Below, one piece after another: positions 1 to 5,860 of a stretch of 5,948 nucleotides of DNA. Numbering within the stretch: position 1 is the stretch's first letter; each line of letters opens with the position of its first letter. The stretch spans positions 1-5,948 of the forward strand of contig CAYLZW010000341.1 of the NCBI GenBank assembly GCA_964388085.1. The letters run 5' to 3'. A program made the translations under genes and the position numbers. Source of the stretch: CAYLZW01 sp964388085. GTDB taxonomy: Bacteria; Myxococcota; UBA727; CAYLZW01. A model generated the notes under the pieces. It did not search any database and was not told where the DNA came from. It saw only the letters and a program-made list of their open reading frames with translations.

Positions 1-69
1 GCGCTCGACCTTCTCGATGCGCTGCTTCACCAGGCGATGGGTCTCGTCGAGGTCGTCGGGCTTGGTCAT
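1..69 (-). CDS. 5' end of a gene cut by the window edge; possibly lysyl-tRNA synthetase
   Basis: Only the first 23 codons are present, starting at an ATG at 69-67 and running off the left edge without a stop. The peptide begins MTKPDDLDETHR and continues into a basic, helix-forming stretch, LVKQRIEKVER. A short acidic leader followed by a QRxEKVE-type helix resembles the extreme N-terminus of bacterial class II lysyl-tRNA synthetases, where the next residues would normally be of the LRxxGxxPYP kind. Those residues lie outside the window, so the name is a guess from very little sequence. Purine-rich sequence (GAGGGGAACGGA on the minus strand, about 77-88) lies just upstream and can serve as ribosome binding site. 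The gene lies 104 nt beyond the stop of the glycosyltransferase gene, on the same strand. That this is a genuine start is fairly likely; the product is uncertain. Confidence 0.5.
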   Translation of the reverse strand, partial: MTKPDDLDETHRLVKQRIEKVER

Positions 70-173
70 GGCGCTTCCGTTCCCCTCTCGGGTACGAGGA
101 GCCGGCCGTGTCGTCAACGGGTTCCGCCGCGGGCCCGGCCTGGCCCCTCGACGTCAGCCGGGTGGATTTCCGC
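70..173. other. Intergenic spacer between the GT2 gene and the left-edge gene
   Basis: These 104 nt hold no ORF of interest. They include a short GC inverted repeat, GGGCC/GGCCC at 131-135 and 142-146 with a 6-nt loop, but no T-tract follows on either strand, so I do not call an intrinsic terminator. The part next to the left-edge gene carries its purine-rich ribosome binding region. No convincing -35/-10 pair was seen. Confidence 0.5.
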
Positions 174-935
174 TCAGCGCGTGAAGCGCATGCCCCACAC
201 GCCGCGCACCGCCTCGGCGACGATGCGAGAGCTCATCTTCGACTGCCCCGCGGTGCGCTCGTAGAAGATGATCGGGATCTCCTTCACGCGAAAGCCCTGC
301 TGCAGCGCGCGGTAGGTCAGCTCGATCTGGAACGCGTAGCCGGTGCTCTGCACACCGTCGAGATCGAGCGCCTCCAGCACCTCGCGGCGGAAGCACTTGA
401 AGCCACCCGTGAGGTCGCGCACGTCGACGCCGAGGATGCTGCGCGCGTAGAGCGAGCCGCCTCGGCTGATCACCTTGCGCAGCGCGCCCCAGTTCTCGGT
501 GCCGCCGCCGTCCGTCCAGCGGCTGCCGAGCACGACGTCGTAGTGCTCGATGGCGCGCAGGAACTCGGGGACGTAGCGGGGCTGGTGCGAGAAGTCGGCG
601 TCCATCTCGAAGATGTACTTGTACGGCCGCTCGAGGGCCCACTTGAAGCCCGCGAGATACGCCTTGCCGAGGCCCTGCTTGCCCGGCCGGTGCATGACGC
701 GCACGCGCGGCTCGCGCTCGGCGATGCCGTCCGCGACCGCTCCGGTGCCGTCGGGGCTGTTGTCGTCGATGACGAGGATGTCCACCGGCGCCGCGCGCAG
801 CAGCTCCTCGATGATGGAGCTCAGGTTCTCGCGCTCGTTGTAGGTCGGCAGGCAGACGACGGCGGCGTTCTTCGCCTCCATGCCGTTCTTGCCATACACG
901 ACGGTGTCGTCCGCCAGCGCCGCGTCCTCGGCCAT
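174..935 (-). CDS. Polyprenol-phosphate mannosyltransferase-like glycosyltransferase, family GT2
   Basis: This 253-residue enzyme is predicted to move a sugar, classically mannose from GDP-mannose, onto a polyprenyl phosphate at the inner face of the cytoplasmic membrane. The lipid-linked sugar then serves as donor for extracytoplasmic glycosylation. The GT-A fold motifs appear in the order of Dpm1/Ppm1-type synthases: PTYNE at 30-34, VIDDNSPDGT at 55-64, GLGKAYLAGF at 88-97, the metal-binding DxD within MDADFSH (D112, D114), GSRW at 137-140, DLTGGFKCFRR at 174-184, GYAFQIE at 199-205 and ERTAGQSKMS at 226-235. There is no C-terminal membrane domain of the GtrA type, so it is the short single-domain form and probably membrane-associated. 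The ATG at 935 is preceded by GGAGG 4 nt away. The reading frame stays open further upstream to 1217, but that would overlap the permease gene. The gene starts 49 nt after the permease stop and may share its transcript. Sugar and lipid specificity cannot be read from sequence; a glucosyl or other hexosyl donor is possible. Confidence 0.9.
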   Translation of the reverse strand: MAEDAALADDTVVYGKNGMEAKNAAVVCLPTYNERENLSSIIEELLRAAPVDILVIDDNSPDGTGAVADGIAEREPRVRVMHRPGKQGLGKAYLAGFKWALERPYKYIFEMDADFSHQPRYVPEFLRAIEHYDVVLGSRWTDGGGTENWGALRKVISRGGSLYARSILGVDVRDLTGGFKCFRREVLEALDLDGVQSTGYAFQIELTYRALQQGFRVKEIPIIFYERTAGQSKMSSRIVAEAVRGVWGMRFTR

Positions 936-939
936 GAAG

Positions 940-944
940 CCTCC
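940..944 (-). promoter_or_regulatory. Shine-Dalgarno site that fixes the GT2 start
   Basis: The minus strand reads GGAGG, then CTTC, then ATG at 935. This is a perfect core Shine-Dalgarno with a short 4-nt spacer. It supports the 253-residue GT2 product over a longer in-frame extension that would read back through the end of the permease gene. Confidence 0.7.
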
Positions 945-984
945 ACGATGACGCGGTGGGTCGTAGCACGTCAGGGACGAGGGA

Positions 985-2487
985 TCAGCGGCGAGCGCCA
1001 ACTTTTCGCGTCGCGCTTGCGTCCCCGAGCCGGCGAGCTTCGAGCTTGGCGAGCGCGAGCAGCGACCCGAGCACGGCGACCCAGACGACGAGCAGCAGGC
1101 CCACGGACGTGACGCTGGTGAGGGGCCCGTCGCCCCACGGCGTATCGTAGGGCTGCACCATCCCCCCCGTGACGACGTAGATGAGGCTGCAGGGGTCCAC
1201 GAGCGGTAGCCAGCCACGCAACAGCGGCACGTTGCTGAGGAACGCCGGCACGAACCAGAGGCCGGCGAGCGCGAGGAGGGTCACGACGACCCGGCGCAGG
1301 GGGCTCTCGAGACGCCTCGACACCACCGCGCCGAGCACGGCAGCGAGGGCGATCCAGAGCGCGGCGACGAGGAGGCTCCCGAAGATCGGCTGCGCCAGGG
1401 CCTCGGCCCGCGCCCCGCTCCCCGAGACGTGACCGTCGAGCGTCACCATGGCGATGGGCGCGGCGAGGAGCAGGCCAAGCGACGCCAGCAGCGCGCACCT
1501 CGCCGCCGCTCCCCAGATGCAGCGGCGGGGCTCGGTCAACGCGACGTCGACGATGGTGACGGTCAGCAGCAGGAGGCCCCAGGCTCCGAGGTAGAGGCTG
1601 CTCCACGCTTCGACGTCCACGGGGGAGCGGAGGCCCACGAGCGAGAGGGCCGCGATGACGGGCCCGCCGGCGAGCGCGGCGACGACGAGCGGACGCCGGG
1701 ACCGCCGCTGCGGCGCGGAGGCGGGAGCGAGCGCGTCGCGGGCGAGCAGGAACGAGCCCGCGCTGAGGAGGGCGCTCCAGGTCGCGACAAAGGCGCCGGC
1801 CGAGAGCATCTCCGGCCGGTACCCCCCGGCCGCCCAGAGCACGACGAGGGCGACGCTCGGGATCCCGACGGGGAGCCAGACGAGGAGCGCCGCCGTGCCC
1901 AGCGCGCGCGCGGCGGCGCTTCGGCTTCGCTCGCTCACGGCGCTCACCGCCACGCCGACGCTCGTGAGCGCGACGACGTTCGCGCCAAGCAGCGCGCAGC
2001 AGTACAGCACGTCGACGAGCGAGACCGCGCTGAGCAGCGCCCCGCCGGCGAGGAGCGGCACGGCGACCAGCAGCGGCAGCGCCGACGCATACAAGAGCGC
2101 CAGCAGCTTTCCGGCGACGATGTCAGCCGGCGTCAGCGCGGTCGTCTGCAAGAGGCGGAGCGTGCCCGACTCGCGCTCCCCGCTGAGGCTCGTCGACGCG
2201 AGCGGCGGGATCAGCAGCGACGAGAGCGCGAGCGCGACGACGGTGACGGCCGCCGTGAGCGTGCGACCGTGCGAGCTCAGCTCGGGCGCGTACAGCACCG
2301 CATCGACGGCCTCCTGCACGAGCGCGGCGACGAACCCCGTCGTGAGCAGCGCGACCACGAGCACGCCGCCGAGCCCCCACAGCGCGCCGCGGTGCCGGGC
2401 GAAGAGGAGCGCGTCCTTGTGGGCCACGGCGTTGTCGACGAGCGCGGACGCGAGACGCGCGAACAGGAGCGAGAGCGAACGCCTCAT
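985..2487 (-). CDS. ABC-2 type transporter permease with about 12 membrane segments
   Basis: This 500-residue, strongly hydrophobic protein is the likely membrane channel partner of the ATPase encoded just upstream. It begins with a cytoplasmic amphipathic stretch (about 1-34, HKDALLFARHRG) like the connector helix of ABC-2 permeases. The clearest family mark is ERESGTLRLLQTTALTP at 104-120, followed by GKLLALLY, matching the ERExGTLxxLxxTPLxxxxIxxGK pattern of ABC-2 exporters. By eye, membrane segments fall near 36-58, 77-98, 126-150, 155-182, 197-220, 229-248, 266-286, 295-316, 329-350, 368-390, 397-417 and 461-481. About six is usual for one ABC-2 half, so this may be two halves on one chain. 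The tail (482-500) is basic and cytoplasmic. The ATG at 2487 overlaps the ATPase stop as ATGA and has a strong AAAGGGGAG 5 nt upstream, showing translational coupling. The substrate is unknown. Confidence 0.88.
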   Translation of the reverse strand: MRRSLSLLFARLASALVDNAVAHKDALLFARHRGALWGLGGVLVVALLTTGFVAALVQEAVDAVLYAPELSSHGRTLTAAVTVVALALSSLLIPPLASTSLSGERESGTLRLLQTTALTPADIVAGKLLALLYASALPLLVAVPLLAGGALLSAVSLVDVLYCCALLGANVVALTSVGVAVSAVSERSRSAAARALGTAALLVWLPVGIPSVALVVLWAAGGYRPEMLSAGAFVATWSALLSAGSFLLARDALAPASAPQRRSRRPLVVAALAGGPVIAALSLVGLRSPVDVEAWSSLYLGAWGLLLLTVTIVDVALTEPRRCIWGAAARCALLASLGLLLAAPIAMVTLDGHVSGSGARAEALAQPIFGSLLVAALWIALAAVLGAVVSRRLESPLRRVVVTLLALAGLWFVPAFLSNVPLLRGWLPLVDPCSLIYVVTGGMVQPYDTPWGDGPLTSVTSVGLLLVVWVAVLGSLLALAKLEARRLGDASATRKVGARR

Positions 2488-3494
2488 TGCAGCTCCCCTT
2501 TGGTCACCGTGAGGAAGAGCGCCTCGAGGTCCGCGCGCTCGGGCTGCACGCGAAGGACGTCGACGCCCTCGCTGACGAGCGCGCGCACGAGCCCTCCCAC
2601 GCGCCGGCGCTCGCCGCGAAACAGACAGGTCAGCACGGCGCCGTCGCGCAGCACCTCATCGACGTCCGCCTCGCGCTCGAGACACGCGGCCGCGCGCTCC
2701 AGATCACCCTCCACCTCGAGCAGCACCCGTCGCTGCGCGCCCGCCTCGCGCGCGTGGCGCTCCCACAGCTCCGACACGCCGCCGTCCGCGACGACGCGCC
2801 CGCGCTCGAGGACGAGGAGCCGGTCACACACATCGCCGAGCTCGCTGAGGATGTGCGACGACACGAGCACGGTCTTGCCGCGCTTCGCGAGGGACTTGAG
2901 CAGCTGCTTCAGCTCGATGCGCGCCCGTGGGTCGAGGCCCGACGCCGGCTCGTCGAGGAGGAGCACCTCGGGATCGTGCAGCAGCGCGCGCGCCACGCAG
3001 AGGCGTTGCGTCATGCCCTTCGAGAGGCCGTTGGCCGGCCGATCCCGGACGGGGAGCAGGCCGGAGAGTCGCAGCGCGCCCGAGACGGCGGCGTCGCGAT
3101 CGGCCCGCGGCAGCCCGTAGGCGCTCGCGAAGAAGCGCAGGTACTCGTCGACGCGCAGGGCCTCGTAGACGGCCGCGTGGTCCGGCACGAAGCCGACGCG
3201 CGCGCGGACCGCCATGGCATCTCCGCGCGCGCTCATGCCGCCGACGAACACGGCGCCGGTGTAGCCCTCGTCGAGCGTGGCGAGCACGGCAAACAGCGTC
3301 GTCTTGCCGGCGCCGTTCGGGCCGACGAGCCCGCAGATGACGCCGCGCGGGACCGTGAAGCTGACGTGGTTCAGCGCGACGAGGGAGCCGTAGCGCCGCG
3401 CGAGCCCCCGCACCTCGATGGCGGGCGTGTCGGGCCGCTCGAGCGCGCGGCCGCTCGCCGGTTCGGAGGCCGCTTGTGTCGCTTGCGTCATCAT
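2484..3494 (-). CDS. ABC transporter ATP-binding protein of the ABC-2 exporter class
   Basis: This 336-residue cytoplasmic ATPase is predicted to power the permease encoded next. All nucleotide-binding motifs are present in order: Walker A GPNGAGKTT at 58-66, a Q-loop region GFVPDHAAVYEALRVDEYL at 101-119, signature LSKGM at 157-161, Walker B LLLDEPASGLDP at 178-189 with catalytic E182, and switch histidine H214 in LVSSH. The Q-loop position carries Asp (D105) instead of Gln, as occurs with acidic residues in some ABC-2-type ATPases. Residues of about 255-336 form the small C-terminal domain seen in this class, ending in the LEALFLTVT pattern. Two adjacent ATG codons (3494 and 3491) are possible starts; the first overlaps the upstream stop as ATGA, the second by one base. 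A weak AGGTG lies about 8 nt before the first. Length and motifs are normal for the family. Drug, lipid, polysaccharide or gliding-type roles all remain possible. Confidence 0.95.
   Translation of the reverse strand: MMTQATQAASEPASGRALERPDTPAIEVRGLARRYGSLVALNHVSFTVPRGVICGLVGPNGAGKTTLFAVLATLDEGYTGAVFVGGMSARGDAMAVRARVGFVPDHAAVYEALRVDEYLRFFASAYGLPRADRDAAVSGALRLSGLLPVRDRPANGLSKGMTQRLCVARALLHDPEVLLLDEPASGLDPRARIELKQLLKSLAKRGKTVLVSSHILSELGDVCDRLLVLERGRVVADGGVSELWERHAREAGAQRRVLLEVEGDLERAAACLEREADVDEVLRDGAVLTCLFRGERRRVGGLVRALVSEGVDVLRVQPERADLEALFLTVTKGELQ
2493..2501 (-). promoter_or_regulatory. Ribosome binding site of the permease gene inside the ATPase gene
   Basis: AAAGGGGAG on the minus strand lies 5 nt before the permease ATG at 2487 and within the last codons of the ATPase gene. 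With the ATGA stop/start overlap (2484-2487) it indicates that ribosomes ending the ATPase can restart on the permease. Confidence 0.65.
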
Positions 3495-5209
3495 GGCGAG
3501 AGCACCTGCACGCCGATGAGCGCGCCGTCCGGCGCCGTGCCGATGCCGAGGACACAAGACGTCGCCGTCCCGGTGCCCCCCCAGGTGCGGCAGCGTTGGC
3601 GCAAGGCCTCGAGGAGGTGCGTCCTCGCCAGCAGCAAGGGGTCGCTGCCCGCGTCCTCGACGTCGGTCCACGGCTCGGCGGTGCTCCAGGTGCTCGTACG
3701 CGCACCGGGCGCGAGCGGCGGGGCCGCGAACGCCGCCCCGTCCGGCCCCACGCGCAGCACGACGTCGAGCGGGAACGGCAGCCGGTTCTCGACCCCCACG
3801 GCGGACGCCCCCCTCGGCCAGGCGCCGTCCACGGGCTCTACGCGCAGCCCCTCCAGGGGGACCGGGCGCAGCCAGGAGGCGACCCCGATGCCGTCGCCGT
3901 GGACGGGGAAGCGTAAGGTGCGTCCCTCGTCGCTGACCGAGACAGGCACGGGCCGCGACACCTCGATGCCGCGCAGGTCGGCGATGGGGAGCGCCCCCAG
4001 CGGAGCGCTGAAGGTCACCTCACCTCCCGACGACGCGGGGCGCTCGGCGAGCGCGCCCTCCTCGAGCGCCATGAGCGCGTCCCCGAAGCTGACATAGCTG
4101 CGCACCTCCACGCGCGCGCCGTCGTCGTCCAGCGCGCGGGGTACCACGACGAGGGCGACCGCGGAGCCGAGGGCGACGACGACGAAGGAGCGCGTCAGCA
4201 GGCCCGCGCCGCGACGACGCGAGCGGAGGGCGATGAGCAACAGTCCGGACGCGACGAGCAGCGGGAGCGTGAGCAGCAAGGCGTGCGCCGGACGCGACGC
4301 GGCGATGCCGGCGGCGCGCGAAGCCGGCGTCTCGCGTGCGTCGCTGTAGCTGAGCCGCGGCGCGGCGGAGAAGCGGGGGACGGCGGCGAGCAGCGCGTCC
4401 GCCAGGAACGTCTCGGAGAGCGCGCGCGGCTCGTAGAGCACGATGACGCCGCCCTGGCTCTTCACCGCGGTGGCGTCGAGCGAGCGCGCGCCCTCGGCCA
4501 GCACGCGGTTGCTGCCGAGCTGGACGAGGCGGGTGCTGTCGTCGACGAGCAGCTCTCTCTCGGGGGTCGTCCCGAGGTCAGCGAGCCGCGCGGCCAGCGC
4601 GCGGGGCGCGGCCACGACGCCTCCCATGCCGAGGAGGCGCCGCAAGGACGCGAGCAGCGCGTCGCCCACCACGGCGTCGGGCGCGATCACCACGCCCGCG
4701 AACGAGAGCGCTTGCTCCGGCTGCTCGAAGAGGAGCGCGGTCGCCTCGATGGGAGCGACGCCGCCCTGCAAGCCGGAGTCCCGCGCTCCGCGCTGCAGCG
4801 TCGAGGACAGCAGCGCCCCGCCCGGAAACGTTCCGTACAACGCGATGGCGTGCGTCTGGTGCGACGCGTAGGTCCTCGTCGGGCTCGTGGCCGTCCGGGG
4901 CACGTAGTGCTCACCGAGCCACGCCGGGCCGCTCGGCGGGTTCACGTCGAGGAGCAGCGCGCCCGCGGCCGGATCGAAGAGGTGCGTGCGGTAGAGGTCG
5001 CACTCCCACGCCTCACAGAGGTGCACCTCGGTGGGCGCTGCGGCCTCGGGGAGTCGCACCTCGAGGCGCTGCGGCAGCGGGTGCGCGAGGTCGCTGCGGA
5101 GTCCGTCCAGCTCGATCAGCGCGGGAGCCGCGCGCGCCGGTCGCTCTGCCCACGACGGCGGCGCCGCGCAGAGGAGGACCCCGAGGGCGAGGAGGCGTGA
5201 TGCGTCCAT
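3491..5209 (-). CDS. Unrecognised envelope protein: signal peptide, two periplasmic regions around a membrane hairpin; ABC accessory subunit
   Basis: I do not recognise a named family in this 572-residue protein. Residues 1-21 form a signal peptide (MDASR, hydrophobic core, then SWA before E22). Residues about 22-305 would be periplasmic; inside them, about 170-260 looks like alternating strands and helices, with AGVVIAPD (171-178), a helix, GMGGVVAAP and later GGVIVLYEP. This recalls the Rossmann/amidotransferase-like domains of accessory proteins in GldG-type ABC systems, but no catalytic triad is evident. Two membrane helices (about 307-327 and 341-358) flank a basic RSRRR turn, so the turn should be cytoplasmic and the strand-rich C-terminal region (about 360-572) periplasmic. 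Cys65/Cys70 and Cys540/Cys552 could form disulfides. No lipobox is seen at Cys14. The ATG at 5209 lacks a clear Shine-Dalgarno; it is chosen because the signal peptide begins there. The TGA overlaps the ATPase start, which ties it to the transporter. Its role is inferred from context only. Confidence 0.82.
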   Translation of the reverse strand: MDASRLLALGVLLCAAPPSWAERPARAAPALIELDGLRSDLAHPLPQRLEVRLPEAAAPTEVHLCEAWECDLYRTHLFDPAAGALLLDVNPPSGPAWLGEHYVPRTATSPTRTYASHQTHAIALYGTFPGGALLSSTLQRGARDSGLQGGVAPIEATALLFEQPEQALSFAGVVIAPDAVVGDALLASLRRLLGMGGVVAAPRALAARLADLGTTPERELLVDDSTRLVQLGSNRVLAEGARSLDATAVKSQGGVIVLYEPRALSETFLADALLAAVPRFSAAPRLSYSDARETPASRAAGIAASRPAHALLLTLPLLVASGLLLIALRSRRRGAGLLTRSFVVVALGSAVALVVVPRALDDDGARVEVRSYVSFGDALMALEEGALAERPASSGGEVTFSAPLGALPIADLRGIEVSRPVPVSVSDEGRTLRFPVHGDGIGVASWLRPVPLEGLRVEPVDGAWPRGASAVGVENRLPFPLDVVLRVGPDGAAFAAPPLAPGARTSTWSTAEPWTDVEDAGSDPLLLARTHLLEALRQRCRTWGGTGTATSCVLGIGTAPDGALIGVQVLSP

Positions 5210-5362
5210 AGGAGTGCAACGATACAGCGCGGCGCGCGCTTCCCGGCGTGCGCGCGAGCACTGGATCTCCGTGGCGTGAGGGGCCTTTGGCAAAGGAGCG
5301 CAGAGGGCGCCGTGTTCCCGCCCCTACCCCCCCGCCACGGCCGCAGCACGCCCTACTCCGCG
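5210..5362. other. Intergenic spacer between fabZ and the ABC unit, likely 5' region of the ABC unit
   Basis: These 153 nt form the main gap between the lipid A-type genes and the ABC unit, so a promoter for the ABC unit and the end of the fabZ transcript would be expected here. I see a G-run motif on the minus strand at 5317-5333, a small CCTTT/AAAGG hairpin (5284-5288 and 5292-5296, 3-nt loop), and a CGCGCGC/GCGCGCG inverted repeat (5233-5239 and 5250-5256, 10-nt loop). Neither hairpin is followed by a T-tract. A TATCGT hexamer (5224-5219, minus strand) lies 9 nt before the ATG and could be a -10 element, but no good -35 hexamer accompanies it. No promoter is called with confidence. Confidence 0.45.
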
Positions 5363-5860
5363 CTACTTGGGCCGATCACGGATCGCGGCGGTGATGGTGG
5401 CCTCGCAGGCACGCTCGCCGTCCACGGTAGCCTTGCCCTTCACCTTCATGATGCCGCGGCGGAAGGTCTCCATCTCCACCTCGAGGTCCAGGCGATCGCC
5501 CGGCTGCACGAGGCGGCGGAACTTCACGCCGTCGACGCTCATCAGGTACGCGACCTGCTTCTCGAGGTCGAAGCCCTCGACGTCCTGCACCAACATGGCC
5601 GCGGTCTGCGCGAGGGCCTCGATCTGCAGCACGCCCGGCATCACCGGCAGCCCGGGAAAGTGGCCGGCAAAGAACGGCTCGTTCGCGCTCACGTTCTTGT
5701 ACGCGCGCACCCGCTTGCCCGGCTCGACCTCGACGACGCGGTCGACCAGCAGGAAGGGGTAGCGGTGCGGCAGGATCTTCGTGATCTCGCGGTAGCCAAG
5801 CACCTTGCTCGCGGGCGCGTTCGTCGTCGTGCTGGCCGTACTCTCTCTGCTGTCAGTCAT
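5363..5860 (-). CDS. fabZ: (3R)-hydroxyacyl-[acyl-carrier-protein] dehydratase FabZ
   Basis: FabZ removes water from 3-hydroxyacyl-ACP to give trans-2-enoyl-ACP in cytosolic type II fatty acid synthesis. In Gram-negative cells it competes with LpxA/LpxD for hydroxyacyl-ACP and so helps balance phospholipid and lipid A. The 165-residue protein shows the hot-dog fold signature: ILPHRYPFLLVDR at 29-41, FFAGHFPGLPVMPGVLQIEA at 63-82 with catalytic His67 and Glu81, then VKFRRLVQPGD at 112-122. A Ser/Thr/Ala-rich leader of about 20 residues precedes the usual FabZ start; the ATG at 5860 has GAGAGAG upstream and overlaps the preceding gene by 8 nt, which favours it. FabA is less likely because the HRYPFLLVDR and GHFPGxPVMPGVLxxEA motifs are FabZ-typical. 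The TAG stop is followed by a 153-nt spacer and not by lpxA. Confidence 0.97.
   Translation of the reverse strand: MTDSRESTASTTTNAPASKVLGYREITKILPHRYPFLLVDRVVEVEPGKRVRAYKNVSANEPFFAGHFPGLPVMPGVLQIEALAQTAAMLVQDVEGFDLEKQVAYLMSVDGVKFRRLVQPGDRLDLEVEMETFRRGIMKVKGKATVDGERACEATITAAIRDRPK

Noticed and set aside
131..146. GGGCC/GGCCC inverted repeat as terminator of the GT2 gene
   Set aside because: The stem is 5 bp with no U-tract; it is the sort of repeat expected by chance here.
936..1217. A longer GT2 protein starting at 1217
   Set aside because: The extra 94 residues lie largely inside the permease gene, have no family resemblance, and a strong GGAGG lies just before the ATG at 935.
3495..3671. 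A longer ATPase starting at 3671
   Set aside because: The extension is Arg/His/Gly-rich shadow sequence within the accessory gene, and the family fold begins shortly after the ATG at 3494.
1429..4097. Two very long plus-strand open frames (1429-3120 and 2487-4097), and a third at 108-1112
   Set aside because: They run opposite well-supported genes, are Arg/Ala/His-rich with no recognisable domain, and are the expected shadows of biased third codon positions in GC-rich DNA.
5167..5172. Cys14 of the accessory protein as a lipoprotein anchor
   Set aside because: The residues before it are VLL, which lack the small residue needed at -1 of a lipobox; a SWA cleavage site follows at 19-21.
5233..5256. 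CGCGCGC/GCGCGCG inverted repeat as a terminator or operator
   Set aside because: Alternating CG runs are common in this composition, and no T-tract follows.
5210..5293. TTG start at 5293 adding 28 residues to the accessory protein
   Set aside because: It would place an Arg-rich segment before a clear signal peptide that starts at the ATG at 5209.
5284..5296. CCTTT/AAAGG hairpin as the fabZ terminator
   Set aside because: The stem is only 5 bp with a 3-nt loop and no T-tract follows on the minus strand.
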